Of a stretch of DNA of 64,000 nucleotides, positions 44,877 to 53,144 are shown in pieces. The position numbers were made by a program, and so were the translations under genes. The stretch spans positions 124,001 through 188,000 of the forward strand of contig CACNCN010000001.1 of NCBI GenBank assembly GCA_902618975.1, written 5' to 3'. Under the pieces are notes generated by a model. The model had not been told where the DNA came from, made no database searches, and saw nothing but the letters and a program-made list of their open reading frames with translations. Positions within the stretch are counted from its first letter, which is position 1; each line of letters starts with the position of its first letter. The DNA is from an uncultured Pelagibacteraceae bacterium (GTDB lineage: Bacteria; Pseudomonadota; Alphaproteobacteria; Pelagibacterales; Pelagibacteraceae).

Positions 44877-44935
44877 CTCCCTTTCTGAATTATCGGACAG
44901 GTTCATAGGGTTTAATCTCAGTCTTTCGACACCCC
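44877..44935 (-). promoter_or_regulatory. TPP riboswitch (THI element)
   Basis: On the reverse strand: GGGGTG, a minimal P3 hairpin GTC-GAAA-GAC, the conserved CTGAGAT, AACCC closing P2, TATGAACCTG, TCCGATAATTCAG and final AAAGGGAG. The CTGAGA and GAACCTG...GATAAT blocks are the thiamine pyrophosphate-binding core. The 3' strand of P4 (AGGG) is also the ribosome binding site of the symporter, whose ATG starts 2 bases further on, so TPP binding should hide it and block translation. No separate expression platform is seen. Confidence 0.93.
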
Positions 44936-44993
44936 TTTTTTTATTATATCTAATAAAATTATTTTATAAAGATTTAATTAATATTCAGTCAAC

Positions 44994-46055
44994 TTAAAAG
45001 CACACCAAATGTTTAATGTGAATTGGTTTCCTTATACCAAATTTATCATTTATTTGATGTTGATGAACATGGTGAGAATGAACAAAAACAGATATATTTT
45101 TATTACTTTTGGTCTTCAAAGTATAAATAAAATTAGTACCTTTAAACTTTTTATCTATTATATCGAGCTGTAAATTGCTTTTATCATCATGTTCTAGGTC
45201 CTCAGGTTGTAGAAGCAATTTGACCTGAGTGCCTATTTTATGCTCGTTAACAAAGTTACCTTTAATTAAACCAAGATCATCGTTCTCAAGGGTATATTGA
45301 CCAGTAACTTTAGCGGGGACCAAAACTCCTCTATTTAAAAAATTAACAACATTTACAGAATTTGGATAGTGATAGACATTATATGGCTCGTCATACTGTT
45401 TTAATGTTTTATCTAGCAAAATTCCGCATTTATCTCCCAAATAAAAAGCCTCATATGAGTCGTGTGTTACAATTATTGTTGTGATCTTAAATTCTTTAAG
45501 TATTTTTTTTAATTTAACTTGAATTTCCTCTTTAAAGTTTTCGTCTATATTTGACAATGGTTCATCTAAAAGCAAAAGATCTGGATTTGATACAAGAGAT
45601 CTAGTTAATGATGCTCTTTGAGCTTCTCCAGCGCTAATTTGGTGTGGATATTTGTTTAATATTTTTTCAATGTTTAAAATTTTGATTACTTTTTTTGGAT
45701 CTATTTTTTTTTTTCCGTTTTCTTTGTTTCTATTATTACCAAAATAAATATTTTTTTTTATGGTATAATGAGGAAATAGTGCATTTTCTTGAAATGAAAG
45801 TGAAATATTTCTAAATTCTGGCTCAATGTGTGTAGATGTAGATGACAAAATTTTTGATTTTAATTTAATTTGTCCTTTATTAATTTTTTCTAAACCGGCG
45901 ATTGATCTTAAAATTGTAGTTTTTCCTATACCTGAAGGTCCTAATAAACAAACTATCTCCCCTTTATTTTTGATTTTTAAAGATAGATTTTTTATCTTAG
46001 TAATTCCGCCTACTTGAAAATCTACTTTATTCAATTCTAAGTAATTTTTACTCAT
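44994..46055 (-). CDS. fbpC: Iron(III) ABC transporter ATP-binding protein
   Basis: 353 residues. Walker A GPSGIGKTT near residue 39, Q-loop FQENALFPHYT, ABC signature ISAGEAQRASL (a variant of LSGGQ), Walker B LLLLDEPLSN and switch His in IIVTHDSYEAF. The C-terminal third is a TOBE/FbpC-like regulatory domain that ends with a His cluster (HSHHVHQHQ). It powers Fe(III) import with the permease encoded upstream; their genes overlap by 8 bases. Confidence 0.9.
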   Translation of the reverse strand: MSKNYLELNKVDFQVGGITKIKNLSLKIKNKGEIVCLLGPSGIGKTTILRSIAGLEKINKGQIKLKSKILSSTSTHIEPEFRNISLSFQENALFPHYTIKKNIYFGNNRNKENGKKKIDPKKVIKILNIEKILNKYPHQISAGEAQRASLTRSLVSNPDLLLLDEPLSNIDENFKEEIQVKLKKILKEFKITTIIVTHDSYEAFYLGDKCGILLDKTLKQYDEPYNVYHYPNSVNVVNFLNRGVLVPAKVTGQYTLENDDLGLIKGNFVNEHKIGTQVKLLLQPEDLEHDDKSNLQLDIIDKKFKGTNFIYTLKTKSNKNISVFVHSHHVHQHQINDKFGIRKPIHIKHLVCF

Positions 46056-47670
46056 TATCTTCCTTAAGAATATATCTTGATATTATTAAAATAAATAGAC
46101 TTGCAATCAATACCAAAAACAAAGAAGGTACTGCCGCTGCTTCCAGTAAATCTTGAGAAGCATAAATATAAGCTGTGGTAGCAAAAGTCTCAAAATTAAA
46201 TGGTCTTAAAATTAAAGTTATTGGAAGTTCTCTAATAACTTCTAAAGATATTAAAATTATTACAAAAAAAATTGAACTTTTTAGATATGGGATATGAATA
46301 TTTGTAAAAGTTTTAAATTTGGAGTAACCAGCTAAATACGCACTTTCATCTAGAGTATTATTTAATTTTTCATAACTAGATTTTATACCATTGCATGATA
46401 AAGAATAAAATCTTACGAAATATGCTAAAACTAAACCAAGAATAGAACCTATAAAAATTTTTTTAATTGATTGGATTTCAAAATAATTAATTATTGTATT
46501 ATCAAACCATGCGATAAAAGTAATATAAGCTACAGCTAAAATTACGCCAGGCAAGGCATATCCTGATATTGAAATAGTAGTTAAAAAATTTAAAAACTTA
46601 CTTTTATTTACTCTGTTTCCATAATTTGAGATAAAAGAAAAAAATATTAAAATTATTGATGATAATGAAACTAATAAAAGTGTGTTTACTATCAAACTTT
46701 GAATATTTAAATCAAAAAAATTTTTTGGATATAAAAAAGTCCAGTATAACATTTGAGATATTGGGAATATAAAACTAAAAAAAAGAATTATAAAACAAAT
46801 AAAAAAAGCTAAAAAAGATTTAAAACCGCTTAATTTGATTTTTTTTTTTACTTTAAAACCACCCTGTAACGGTGAGTGATACTTTGCTTTTCTTCTAGAA
46901 AAGTTCTCAATTATAAAAAGCGAAAAAATAAATATTAATAAATAAAAAGACAACTGATTTGAAAAAGCTAAATCATCAAATGATAACCAAGAGTTATATA
47001 TTGCAGTTGTTAAAGTGTTCACGCTAAAAAAATCTACTGCACCAAAATCAGATAGAGTCTCCATAGCAACCAAAGATAATCCGGCAACTATTGCTGGTCT
47101 CGCAGACGGGATAATTATTTTGAATAATGACTGTATTTTGGTAAAGCCCAAATTTTTTCCTAATTCAATTAAATTATCCGATTGGAAATAAAATGAGGCT
47201 CTAGTTAAAATATAAACATAAGCATAAATTGAAAATGAAATTGATAAAATTGCACCAATCATTCCATCAAATTTTGGAATAAATAGATTGTAATTACTTT
47301 CACCAAACAAATTTTTAAGAATTGTGTATGCCGTCCCATAATTTTCAAAAAAAGCTGTCAATGAATAAGCGTAAATATACGGTGGTACCGCAAAACCAAG
47401 TATTAAAGACCATTTAAAAAAATTCGAGAGAGGAAAGCTGTAAAAAGATACTATATATGCTGTGCTTACTCCAATTACCAAAGTTAAAATTAATACTCCT
47501 GAAAGTAAAATTAATGAATTAGATATATATTCAAAAAGAAAAGTATTTTTTAAAAGTTCAAAATAATCGCTGGTACTTTCAAAGTAACTTGAAAAAACTG
47601 TTATTACGGGAATTATGACTATCAGTGAAATTACAAAACTACTGATATACCAAATATTAAAAGTTTTCAT
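46048..47670 (-). CDS. fbpB: Iron(III) ABC transporter permease (fused double domain)
   Basis: 540 residues with about 12 helices arranged as two binding-protein-dependent permease domains. Each has the EAA-like loop: GKNLGFTKIQSLFKIIIPSAR (split after IQSLF) in the first half and YLAGYSKFKTFTNIHIPYLK in the second. This fused form is typical of FbpB/SfuB-type iron(III) importers. It follows a strong hairpin and the Cys-rich microprotein gene, and overlaps the ATPase gene. Confidence 0.92.
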   Translation of the reverse strand: MKTFNIWYISSFVISLIVIIPVITVFSSYFESTSDYFELLKNTFLFEYISNSLILLSGVLILTLVIGVSTAYIVSFYSFPLSNFFKWSLILGFAVPPYIYAYSLTAFFENYGTAYTILKNLFGESNYNLFIPKFDGMIGAILSISFSIYAYVYILTRASFYFQSDNLIELGKNLGFTKIQSLFKIIIPSARPAIVAGLSLVAMETLSDFGAVDFFSVNTLTTAIYNSWLSFDDLAFSNQLSFYLLIFIFSLFIIENFSRRKAKYHSPLQGGFKVKKKIKLSGFKSFLAFFICFIILFFSFIFPISQMLYWTFLYPKNFFDLNIQSLIVNTLLLVSLSSIILIFFSFISNYGNRVNKSKFLNFLTTISISGYALPGVILAVAYITFIAWFDNTIINYFEIQSIKKIFIGSILGLVLAYFVRFYSLSCNGIKSSYEKLNNTLDESAYLAGYSKFKTFTNIHIPYLKSSIFFVIILISLEVIRELPITLILRPFNFETFATTAYIYASQDLLEAAAVPSLFLVLIASLFILIISRYILKEDNE

Positions 47671-47699
47671 TTAAGAGTTTATAATCACGAAAACTTGAA

Positions 47700-47735
47700 T
47701 GTGTCCACAACAAAGGAGACCTTGTCGTGGACACA
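47700..47735 (-). terminator. Intercistronic hairpin in the iron transport operon
   Basis: TGTGTCCAC (47700-47708) pairs with GTGGACACA (47727-47735), continued after one mismatch by ACAA/TTGT, with an 8-base loop. It lies between the microprotein stop and the permease start on the reverse strand and has no T run (ATTCAAG follows). It probably stabilises the binding-protein message or attenuates read-through into the permease genes. Confidence 0.7.
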
Positions 47736-47745
47736 ATAAGATGAA

Positions 47746-47916
47746 CTAAATATTAAAGACTTTTAGGACTTGCGGAATTTCCTTAGTCTCTAATTCTGAA
47801 AGTTCTCTCCCATTTATCCTTTTGTTAATTTTTTCACACTCAAAGGCACATGTAGGGCAGGCCTTTGAAGACTTATTTAAATCAACTTCTTGAATAAATT
47901 TTTTATCAGTTGACAT
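47746..47916 (-). CDS. Cys-rich microprotein (56 residues) in the iron transport operon
   Basis: ATG at 47916, one base after the binding-protein stop; TAG at 47746-47748. The product starts MSTDKKFIQEVDLNKSSK and has ACPTCAFECEKINKR (Cys20, Cys23, Cys27), then RINGRELSELETKEIPQVL. No signal peptide or membrane helix, so cytoplasmic. The CxxCxxxC set could bind zinc or iron. Position between fbpA and fbpB, normal codon use and the tight junction support a real gene. No family recognised. Confidence 0.7.
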   Translation of the reverse strand: MSTDKKFIQEVDLNKSSKACPTCAFECEKINKRINGRELSELETKEIPQVLKVFNI

Positions 47917-47917
47917 A

Positions 47918-48946
47918 TTACTTCCAACCAGCTCCTGTCATTGCAGCAACAGCATCTGCTTGATTTTTACCGTAGTTAACAACTTTTGTTTTTAGATCTT
48001 GTTTAAAATCTAATCCCATATTAACAACCAACTCGTGAGGTGAAACGCCAGCAATCATTGGATATTCAAAAGTGTTATTTACAATATGCTCTTGAGCTTC
48101 TTTGCTTAATAGGAACTCAACTAAAGCAATTGCATTAGCTTTATTTGGTGCTCCTTTAACTAAGCCTGCACCACTTATGTTCATATGTGTCCCTCTATCA
48201 TCTTGATTTGGGAAAAATGGTTTTACTTTCTTTGCAGCTTCCTGTTGTTCAGCACCTTTCTTTCCAGACAGCATAAGAGCTAAGTAATATGTATTTGCAA
48301 CTGCAATATCTGCTTCTCCAGCAGCTACAGCCATAATTTGAGCTCTATCATTTCCTTTTGGAGTTCTTGCCATGTTAGATACGACACCTTCCGCCCACTC
48401 AGCTGTTGCTTTTTTTCCATTATTTTTAATTAAAGAGGCAACTAATGATTGGTTATATATATTATTTGATTTTCTTATTACTAATCTACCTTTCCATTTT
48501 GGATCAGCTAAACTTTCATAAGTTAAACCTGCTAGCTCAGCGCCACTAACTCTTTCTGGTGCAAAATAAACTATTCTCGCTCTTTTTGCTATACCAACCC
48601 AGCTAGATGTCCTGAAGTTTTTTGGGACAGCTGATTTGATAGCTTCAGACGTTAAACCATTTTGCAACATACCTTTTGCTTTAAAAGCTCCAAGTCTTCC
48701 AGCGTCAGCAGTAATATAAAGATCAGCAGTTCCACCACCCTCTTCAATTATTCTTTTTTCTATTGCTCCAGATTTTCCTGAAACAACATTTACTTTAATA
48801 CCAGTCTTAGCAGTAAATTTTTCATATAGTTGAACATCACTGTCATAATGCCTTGCACTATAAACATTAACAACGCCATGACCATCTGCAAAAGCTGGAC
48901 CAAACAATAATGAAAACATTATTGCTATCAAACTTAATAATCTCAT
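47918..48946 (-). CDS. fbpA: Iron(III) ABC transporter periplasmic binding protein
   Basis: 342 residues from the ATG at 48946, chosen because AAAGGAGA lies 4 bases upstream and it yields the signal peptide MRLLSLIAIMFSLLFGPAFA; an ATG at 49030 lies in the Fur-type operator. The mature protein begins GHGVVNVYSARHYDSDVQLYE (split at DVQ) and carries the Fe-binding tyrosines of the FutA/FbpA family (VYSARHYD, ANTYYLALML). It captures ferric iron in the periplasm. Confidence 0.93.
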   Translation of the reverse strand: MRLLSLIAIMFSLLFGPAFADGHGVVNVYSARHYDSDVQLYEKFTAKTGIKVNVVSGKSGAIEKRIIEEGGGTADLYITADAGRLGAFKAKGMLQNGLTSEAIKSAVPKNFRTSSWVGIAKRARIVYFAPERVSGAELAGLTYESLADPKWKGRLVIRKSNNIYNQSLVASLIKNNGKKATAEWAEGVVSNMARTPKGNDRAQIMAVAAGEADIAVANTYYLALMLSGKKGAEQQEAAKKVKPFFPNQDDRGTHMNISGAGLVKGAPNKANAIALVEFLLSKEAQEHIVNNTFEYPMIAGVSPHELVVNMGLDFKQDLKTKVVNYGKNQADAVAAMTGAGWK

Positions 48947-49013
48947 TTTCTCTCCTTTAAAATTGAATGAGTCATTTATTTTGTCTTGTAATTGATTATT
49001 ATTCTCAATGCAA

Positions 49014-49030
49014 ATGATAATTATTATCAT
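49014..49030. promoter_or_regulatory. Fur-type iron box upstream of fbpA
   Basis: ATGATAAT-T-ATTATCAT is a perfect 8-1-8 inverted repeat that contains the 7-1-7 consensus TGATAAT-N-ATTATCA of Fur-family regulators. It lies 68 bases before the fbpA ATG, in the promoter of the iron import operon. It predicts repression when iron is sufficient. A partly similar AT-rich element (TGATTATTATTCTCAAT, 48993-49009) is adjacent. Confidence 0.85.
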
Positions 49031-49071
49031 ATTGAAGCACCAAAAAACCCAATTTTATTGGCTTTATTGTT

Positions 49072-49962
49072 TTAAAATTCCCACTCTTGGATTTTACTAA
49101 ATAAAAAATTTCTAAAAGCAGTTATTCTAGCAACATTTTTAAGAGATGCTGGATATACAAAATGGGCCTCGGTTATTGGACCTTCAATATTAGGTAAAAC
49201 TTTAACTATATTTGGTTGTTTGACAGTTATGTAGTCTGGTAAAGCAGCAAGACCTACTCCGCTTTGAACTGCTAATAGCAACCCATAAACACTATTAACT
49301 CTCATACAAGTTTTTCTTTTTTTTCCATCTTTCATTCCTAATTTAAGCGCCCAATCAGGATTATAAACAGGTGAAGGTGCGCCTTTTCCAAATGATATAA
49401 ATTTGTGTTTATTTAAGTCTGCAAGAGTTTTGGGATAGCCATATTTTTCCAAATATTTTGGCGATCCGTAGATGTGATAGTTTAAATCTATAAGTTTTTT
49501 TTGTATATAATTTAATTGTTTGGGCCTTCTCATAAAAATACCAATATCTGCCTGTCGGGTGCTTAAATCTAATTCTTTATTATCAAATACTAATTCAACC
49601 TCAATTTCAGGATTTAAATCCATAAATTCTTGTATCCTTGGTGTAAGCCATGTAGTACCAAAACTCATAACTGTGGTAACAACAATTTTTCCGCTAGGCT
49701 TATCTTTTTTATCGCTTAAGGTTGTTTCTACTTCTTTTAATTTACTTATAACTTCATGTGCTGTTTTGTAAACATATTCCCCATTTTCTGTTAATGTTAA
49801 TCCTCTAGCATGTCTCTCAAATAATTTAACTTTTAAATCCTCTTCTAAAGATTGAATTTGTCTACTAATTGCTGATTGACTTAAATTTAGAATTACAGTT
49901 GCACTAGTGAAACTGCCTGCTTCAGCTACAGCATGAAAAATTTTTAGCTTATCCCAATCCAT
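49072..49962 (-). CDS. LysR family transcriptional regulator
   Basis: 296 residues. N-terminal winged helix: MDWDKLKIFHAVAEAGSFTS and LNLSQSAISRQIQSLEEDLKV (split after SRQI); effector domain about 90-296 with GKIVVTTVMSFGTTWLTPRI (20 residues). The start overlaps the acuI stop (TAATG), so the regulator is translated with the reductase and may respond to acrylate or a related compound. This link is inference from position. Downstream lies the Fur box and iron operon. Confidence 0.93.
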   Translation of the reverse strand: MDWDKLKIFHAVAEAGSFTSATVILNLSQSAISRQIQSLEEDLKVKLFERHARGLTLTENGEYVYKTAHEVISKLKEVETTLSDKKDKPSGKIVVTTVMSFGTTWLTPRIQEFMDLNPEIEVELVFDNKELDLSTRQADIGIFMRRPKQLNYIQKKLIDLNYHIYGSPKYLEKYGYPKTLADLNKHKFISFGKGAPSPVYNPDWALKLGMKDGKKRKTCMRVNSVYGLLLAVQSGVGLAALPDYITVKQPNIVKVLPNIEGPITEAHFVYPASLKNVARITAFRNFLFSKIQEWEF

Positions 49963-50963
49963 TATTTGTTCACATTTACCAAGATCTTGCTTGACAATTT
50001 ACCCTCTAACATACTTGGAAATGTATCTAGAAGTTCTTCAAGACTAACTTCTTTTATCGCCTTTTCCAAAATATCAAAGTTAATTAAACCCGGAAATTCC
50101 CCCCAAACAAATTCTTTTCTTTTTTTACTAATGTTAACTGAGTCTACGCCCCAAAGTTTTACTGCTCTTAATATAAAAGGCAAAACATTTGTATTGAGTT
50201 TATTGCTACTTGCATTTCCACAAAGAGCGACTATGCCTTTTGGTTTAGTCTGAGATATAGCATTTGATAAAATATTCCCGCCAACTGTATCAACTACTCC
50301 ATCCCATGTTCCTTTATCTAACAATTTAGGTTCACCTTCAAATTCTTTACGATTTATAACGCTTTTCGCACCTAATTCTTTTAAATAATTTTCTTTCTCA
50401 GGTTTCCCAGTTAATGCTGTTACATTGATACCCATTTTTGATAAAACCATTACTGCTACCATTCCAACACCGCCTGTTGAACCAGTTACAAGCACATCAT
50501 TAACTTTACTTTGTAAAAGAAGTTCTTCTCTAGCTTTAACTGAAAAGGCGCACAATAAAGCTGTTAACCCTGCTGTTCCAAGTATCATTGCTTGCTTAGT
50601 GCTTAAACCGTTGGGACATTTTATTAAAAAATCTTTTTTAACTGTTGCAAACTGTGAATAACCTCCATGAAATAGTTCTCCCACTCTACATCCTGTTAAG
50701 ATAACTTTATCTCCTTCTTTAAATTCCTCGTCTTTTGACTCAACAACAGTTCCGGAAAAATCAATACCAGGTATCCTAGGATACTCTTTAACAAGCTTGC
50801 CCCCATTTTTTAAAATCATTGCATCTTTAAAATTTAGATCTGAATATTCAACTTTTACGAGGACATCTTCATTACCTAAAAAACTTTTATCAAGTTGCTC
50901 TACTTTTCTTGAAAAATTATCATTTTGATTATCTATAACTATAGCTTTGAATTTTTCAGACAT
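49962..50963 (-). CDS. acuI: Acryloyl-CoA reductase AcuI (zinc-free MDR family)
   Basis: 333 residues of the YhdH/AcuI branch of medium-chain reductases: VKVEYSDLNFKDAMIL, RIPGIDFSGTV, nucleotide loop TGSTGGVGMVAVMVLSKMG near residue 160, and LWGVDSVNISKKRKEFVW. It reduces toxic acryloyl-CoA to propionyl-CoA with NADPH, the safety step after DMSP cleavage. No DMSP lyase is visible in the window. It is translationally coupled to a LysR regulator. Confidence 0.88.
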   Translation of the reverse strand: MSEKFKAIVIDNQNDNFSRKVEQLDKSFLGNEDVLVKVEYSDLNFKDAMILKNGGKLVKEYPRIPGIDFSGTVVESKDEEFKEGDKVILTGCRVGELFHGGYSQFATVKKDFLIKCPNGLSTKQAMILGTAGLTALLCAFSVKAREELLLQSKVNDVLVTGSTGGVGMVAVMVLSKMGINVTALTGKPEKENYLKELGAKSVINRKEFEGEPKLLDKGTWDGVVDTVGGNILSNAISQTKPKGIVALCGNASSNKLNTNVLPFILRAVKLWGVDSVNISKKRKEFVWGEFPGLINFDILEKAIKEVSLEELLDTFPSMLEGKLSSKILVNVNK

Positions 50964-50982
50964 TTATAATGAATATTTAATA

Positions 50983-51594
50983 TTATTTACTGATGAATCG
51001 CAAATATCTATTTTGATAGCTTAAATCTTCTTTGAATTGTCCTAAGTAATAGTTTGTAACAGTAGTCGCTTGTTCTTTTTTTATTCCACGCATTGTCATG
51101 CACTGATGAGTTGAGTCTATGGTTACTGCAACTCCTTTCGCGTCCAATGTATCCATTAGAGTTGTAGCTATTTGCATTGTAAGTCTCTCTTGTGTCTGAA
51201 GTCTTTTTGAAAAAACCTCTACAACTCTTGCAAGTTTACTTAGACCAACAACTCTTTGATTTGGAATATACGCTACATGTGCAATTCCAATTATAGGAGC
51301 CATGTGATGCTCACAATGACTTTGTACAGATATGTTTTTTTGAACAACCATGTCATCGTAACCTTCAACATCACCAAAAGTTTTATCTAAAATTTTTAGC
51401 GGATCTTCATTGTAACCTTTGAAATATTCTTTGAAAGCCTTTGCAACTCTTTTTGGGGTTTCTATTAAACCTTCTCTTGATGGATCTTCACCAATCCATT
51501 TAAGTATTGTCTTAAAAGCTTCTTCTGCTTCATGATCGGAAATTTTTGAATTTTCTGTAAAGCTTACAATTTTATTTTTTTCAGATTTCATCAA
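50983..51594 (-). CDS. folE: GTP cyclohydrolase I
   Basis: 203 residues. Signatures: EDPSREGLIETPKRVAKAF, zinc ligands in SHCEHHMAPIIG and HQCMTMRGIKK, and SKLARVVEVFSKRLQTQERL (split at KRLQ). It opens GTP to dihydroneopterin triphosphate, the first step to folate, complementing the pab genes at 29957-32458. The 19-base gap to acuI on the same strand suggests cotranscription. Confidence 0.96.
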   Translation of the reverse strand: MMKSEKNKIVSFTENSKISDHEAEEAFKTILKWIGEDPSREGLIETPKRVAKAFKEYFKGYNEDPLKILDKTFGDVEGYDDMVVQKNISVQSHCEHHMAPIIGIAHVAYIPNQRVVGLSKLARVVEVFSKRLQTQERLTMQIATTLMDTLDAKGVAVTIDSTHQCMTMRGIKKEQATTVTNYYLGQFKEDLSYQNRYLRFISK

Positions 51595-51665
51595 AAACGT
51601 TATATATATAAATCTTTATTTTTAAAATATTTAATATATTCCGAAATATGCTAATAAAATAATGT

Positions 51666-52133
51666 ATGTTTAAAAAAAGAGAAAATGTAGCTGAAATTGA
51701 GGAAGGTAACCTACTTTCACCAAAATTTGACAATGATGGTTTGATACCAGTTGTGACAACTTGCGCAAATACTAAAGAGGTATTAATGCATGGCTACATG
51801 AACATGGAAGCATTAAAGTTAACTATTGAAACTAAAGAGGCTCACTATTGGAGCAGATCAAGAAAGGAAATTTGGCACAAAGGTAAAACAAGTGGTTTTG
51901 TTCAAATAGTAAAGGAACTTAGAATAGATGACGATCAAGATACAGTTTGGATGAGTGTAGATATTGGCGAAGGATCTAGCTGTCACGTAGGGTATAGATC
52001 CTGCTTTTACAGATCAATTCCACTTGGTAAAATAGACAACGGACGTAAAGTTGAGATGAACTTTGAGGAAAAAGAGAAGAAGTTCGATCCTGAAGAAATA
52101 TATAAGGGACAACCAAATCCTACTAAAATTTAA
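51666..52133 (+). CDS. hisI: Phosphoribosyl-AMP cyclohydrolase HisI
   Basis: 155 residues, longer at both ends than the minimal domain. GLIPVVTTCANTKEVLMHGY, AHYWSRSRKEIWHKGKTSG and zinc site GSSCHVGYRSCFYR define the family. It opens the purine ring of phosphoribosyl-AMP, step 3 of histidine synthesis. An ATG at 51662 opens only a 3-codon frame, so 51666 is the start. No other his genes are adjacent. Confidence 0.93.
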   Translation: MFKKRENVAEIEEGNLLSPKFDNDGLIPVVTTCANTKEVLMHGYMNMEALKLTIETKEAHYWSRSRKEIWHKGKTSGFVQIVKELRIDDDQDTVWMSVDIGEGSSCHVGYRSCFYRSIPLGKIDNGRKVEMNFEEKEKKFDPEEIYKGQPNPTKI

Positions 52134-52141
52134 AATAATTT

Positions 52142-52780
52142 ATGAAAAATAAAAATTTTAAAATTATAAAAAGATTTGGTCCATCTGTTTTAAAAGTTAG
52201 AATTCCTATATCAATTGTAAATAAACTTAATAAATACATAGATGATGTAGTTAAAAGTAAATCAAAATCTAATAAACTTGACTACGGAGAGAATCTCGTT
52301 GGAGATGTAAGTCAAGAATTTAGGCTTGAAAAAAAAATAATGAAAATAACTGGTTGGGAAAATTTTATCAAATCTTCGGTAAAACAGTGGCTTGAAATTG
52401 AAACTAATAAAAAACTTAAAAAAATTAATATTATGAATTCATGGGTGGTAAGACAATTTAAGAATGAATATAATCCAACTCACTGGCATGGGGGACATAT
52501 TGCAGGTGCTGGATTCTTAAAAGTTCCAAAGGATTTAGGTCTACACGTTCAAAAAAAAAGAAATAAAGAATATAGGGGAGGAAACTTGCAATTAATTCAT
52601 GGTTCAAGAATGTTTTTAAACCATTCAACTCTTAATATTAAACCTGTTGTAGGTGATTTTTATTTTTTTCCAAATTATTTAATGCATAGTGTTTTTCCTT
52701 TTAAAAAATCTTTAGAGGAAAGAAGATCTATTTCTTTTAATGCAAAAATAGATCAAAGTATTTATAACGTTTATGAATAA
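52142..52780 (+). CDS. Putative 2-oxoglutarate/Fe(II) oxygenase-like protein
   Basis: 212 residues. The pattern WVVRQFKNEYNPTHWHGGHI, then GAGFLKVPKD, and FYFFPNYLMHSVFPF with ERRSISFNAKI matches the 2OG-Fe(II) oxygenase family of double-stranded beta-helix proteins (HxH...H iron ligands in NPTHWHGGH and LMHSV; Arg in ERRS for 2-oxoglutarate). The hydroxylated substrate is unknown. It starts 8 bases after hisI and overlaps the DUF2237 gene by 8 bases. Confidence 0.78.
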   Translation: MKNKNFKIIKRFGPSVLKVRIPISIVNKLNKYIDDVVKSKSKSNKLDYGENLVGDVSQEFRLEKKIMKITGWENFIKSSVKQWLEIETNKKLKKINIMNSWVVRQFKNEYNPTHWHGGHIAGAGFLKVPKDLGLHVQKKRNKEYRGGNLQLIHGSRMFLNHSTLNIKPVVGDFYFFPNYLMHSVFPFKKSLEERRSISFNAKIDQSIYNVYE

Positions 52781-53144
52781 ACAAAAAAATGTACTTGGTG
52801 AGGATTTGGAACTATGTTCTAATACGCCTCTTACGGGTTGGTTTAGAGACGGATGTTGTAATACAGACGAAAATGATAAGGGATTACATACAGTTTGTGT
52901 GCAGGTAAATGATGAGTTTCTTGAATGGTGTAAAAATGCTGGAAACGATTTAATTACTCCTCACCCAAATCATGGATTTCCAGGTTTAAAAAATGGTGAT
53001 AAATGGTGTGTCTGTGCAAGTTGGTTTGCTAGAGCTGTTGAAGCAGGAAAAGGTTGTCCAATATTCCTAAAAAGAACTCACGTAAATACTTTGAAAATTA
53101 TTCCAATAGAGACTTTAAAAAGATTTGCAAAAGATCTTTCTTAA
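52773..53144 (+). CDS. DUF2237 family protein
   Basis: 123 residues matching DUF2237 nearly end to end: NVLGEDLELCSNTPLTGWFR, DGCCNTDENDKGLHTVC, GNDLITPHPNHGFPGLKNGD and KWCVCASWFARAVEAGKGCP. Seven or more conserved Cys suggest metal or redox chemistry, but the family has no known function. It is cotranscribed with the oxygenase-like gene and convergent with the ETF-QO gene. Confidence 0.88.
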   Translation: MNKQKNVLGEDLELCSNTPLTGWFRDGCCNTDENDKGLHTVCVQVNDEFLEWCKNAGNDLITPHPNHGFPGLKNGDKWCVCASWFARAVEAGKGCPIFLKRTHVNTLKIIPIETLKRFAKDLS

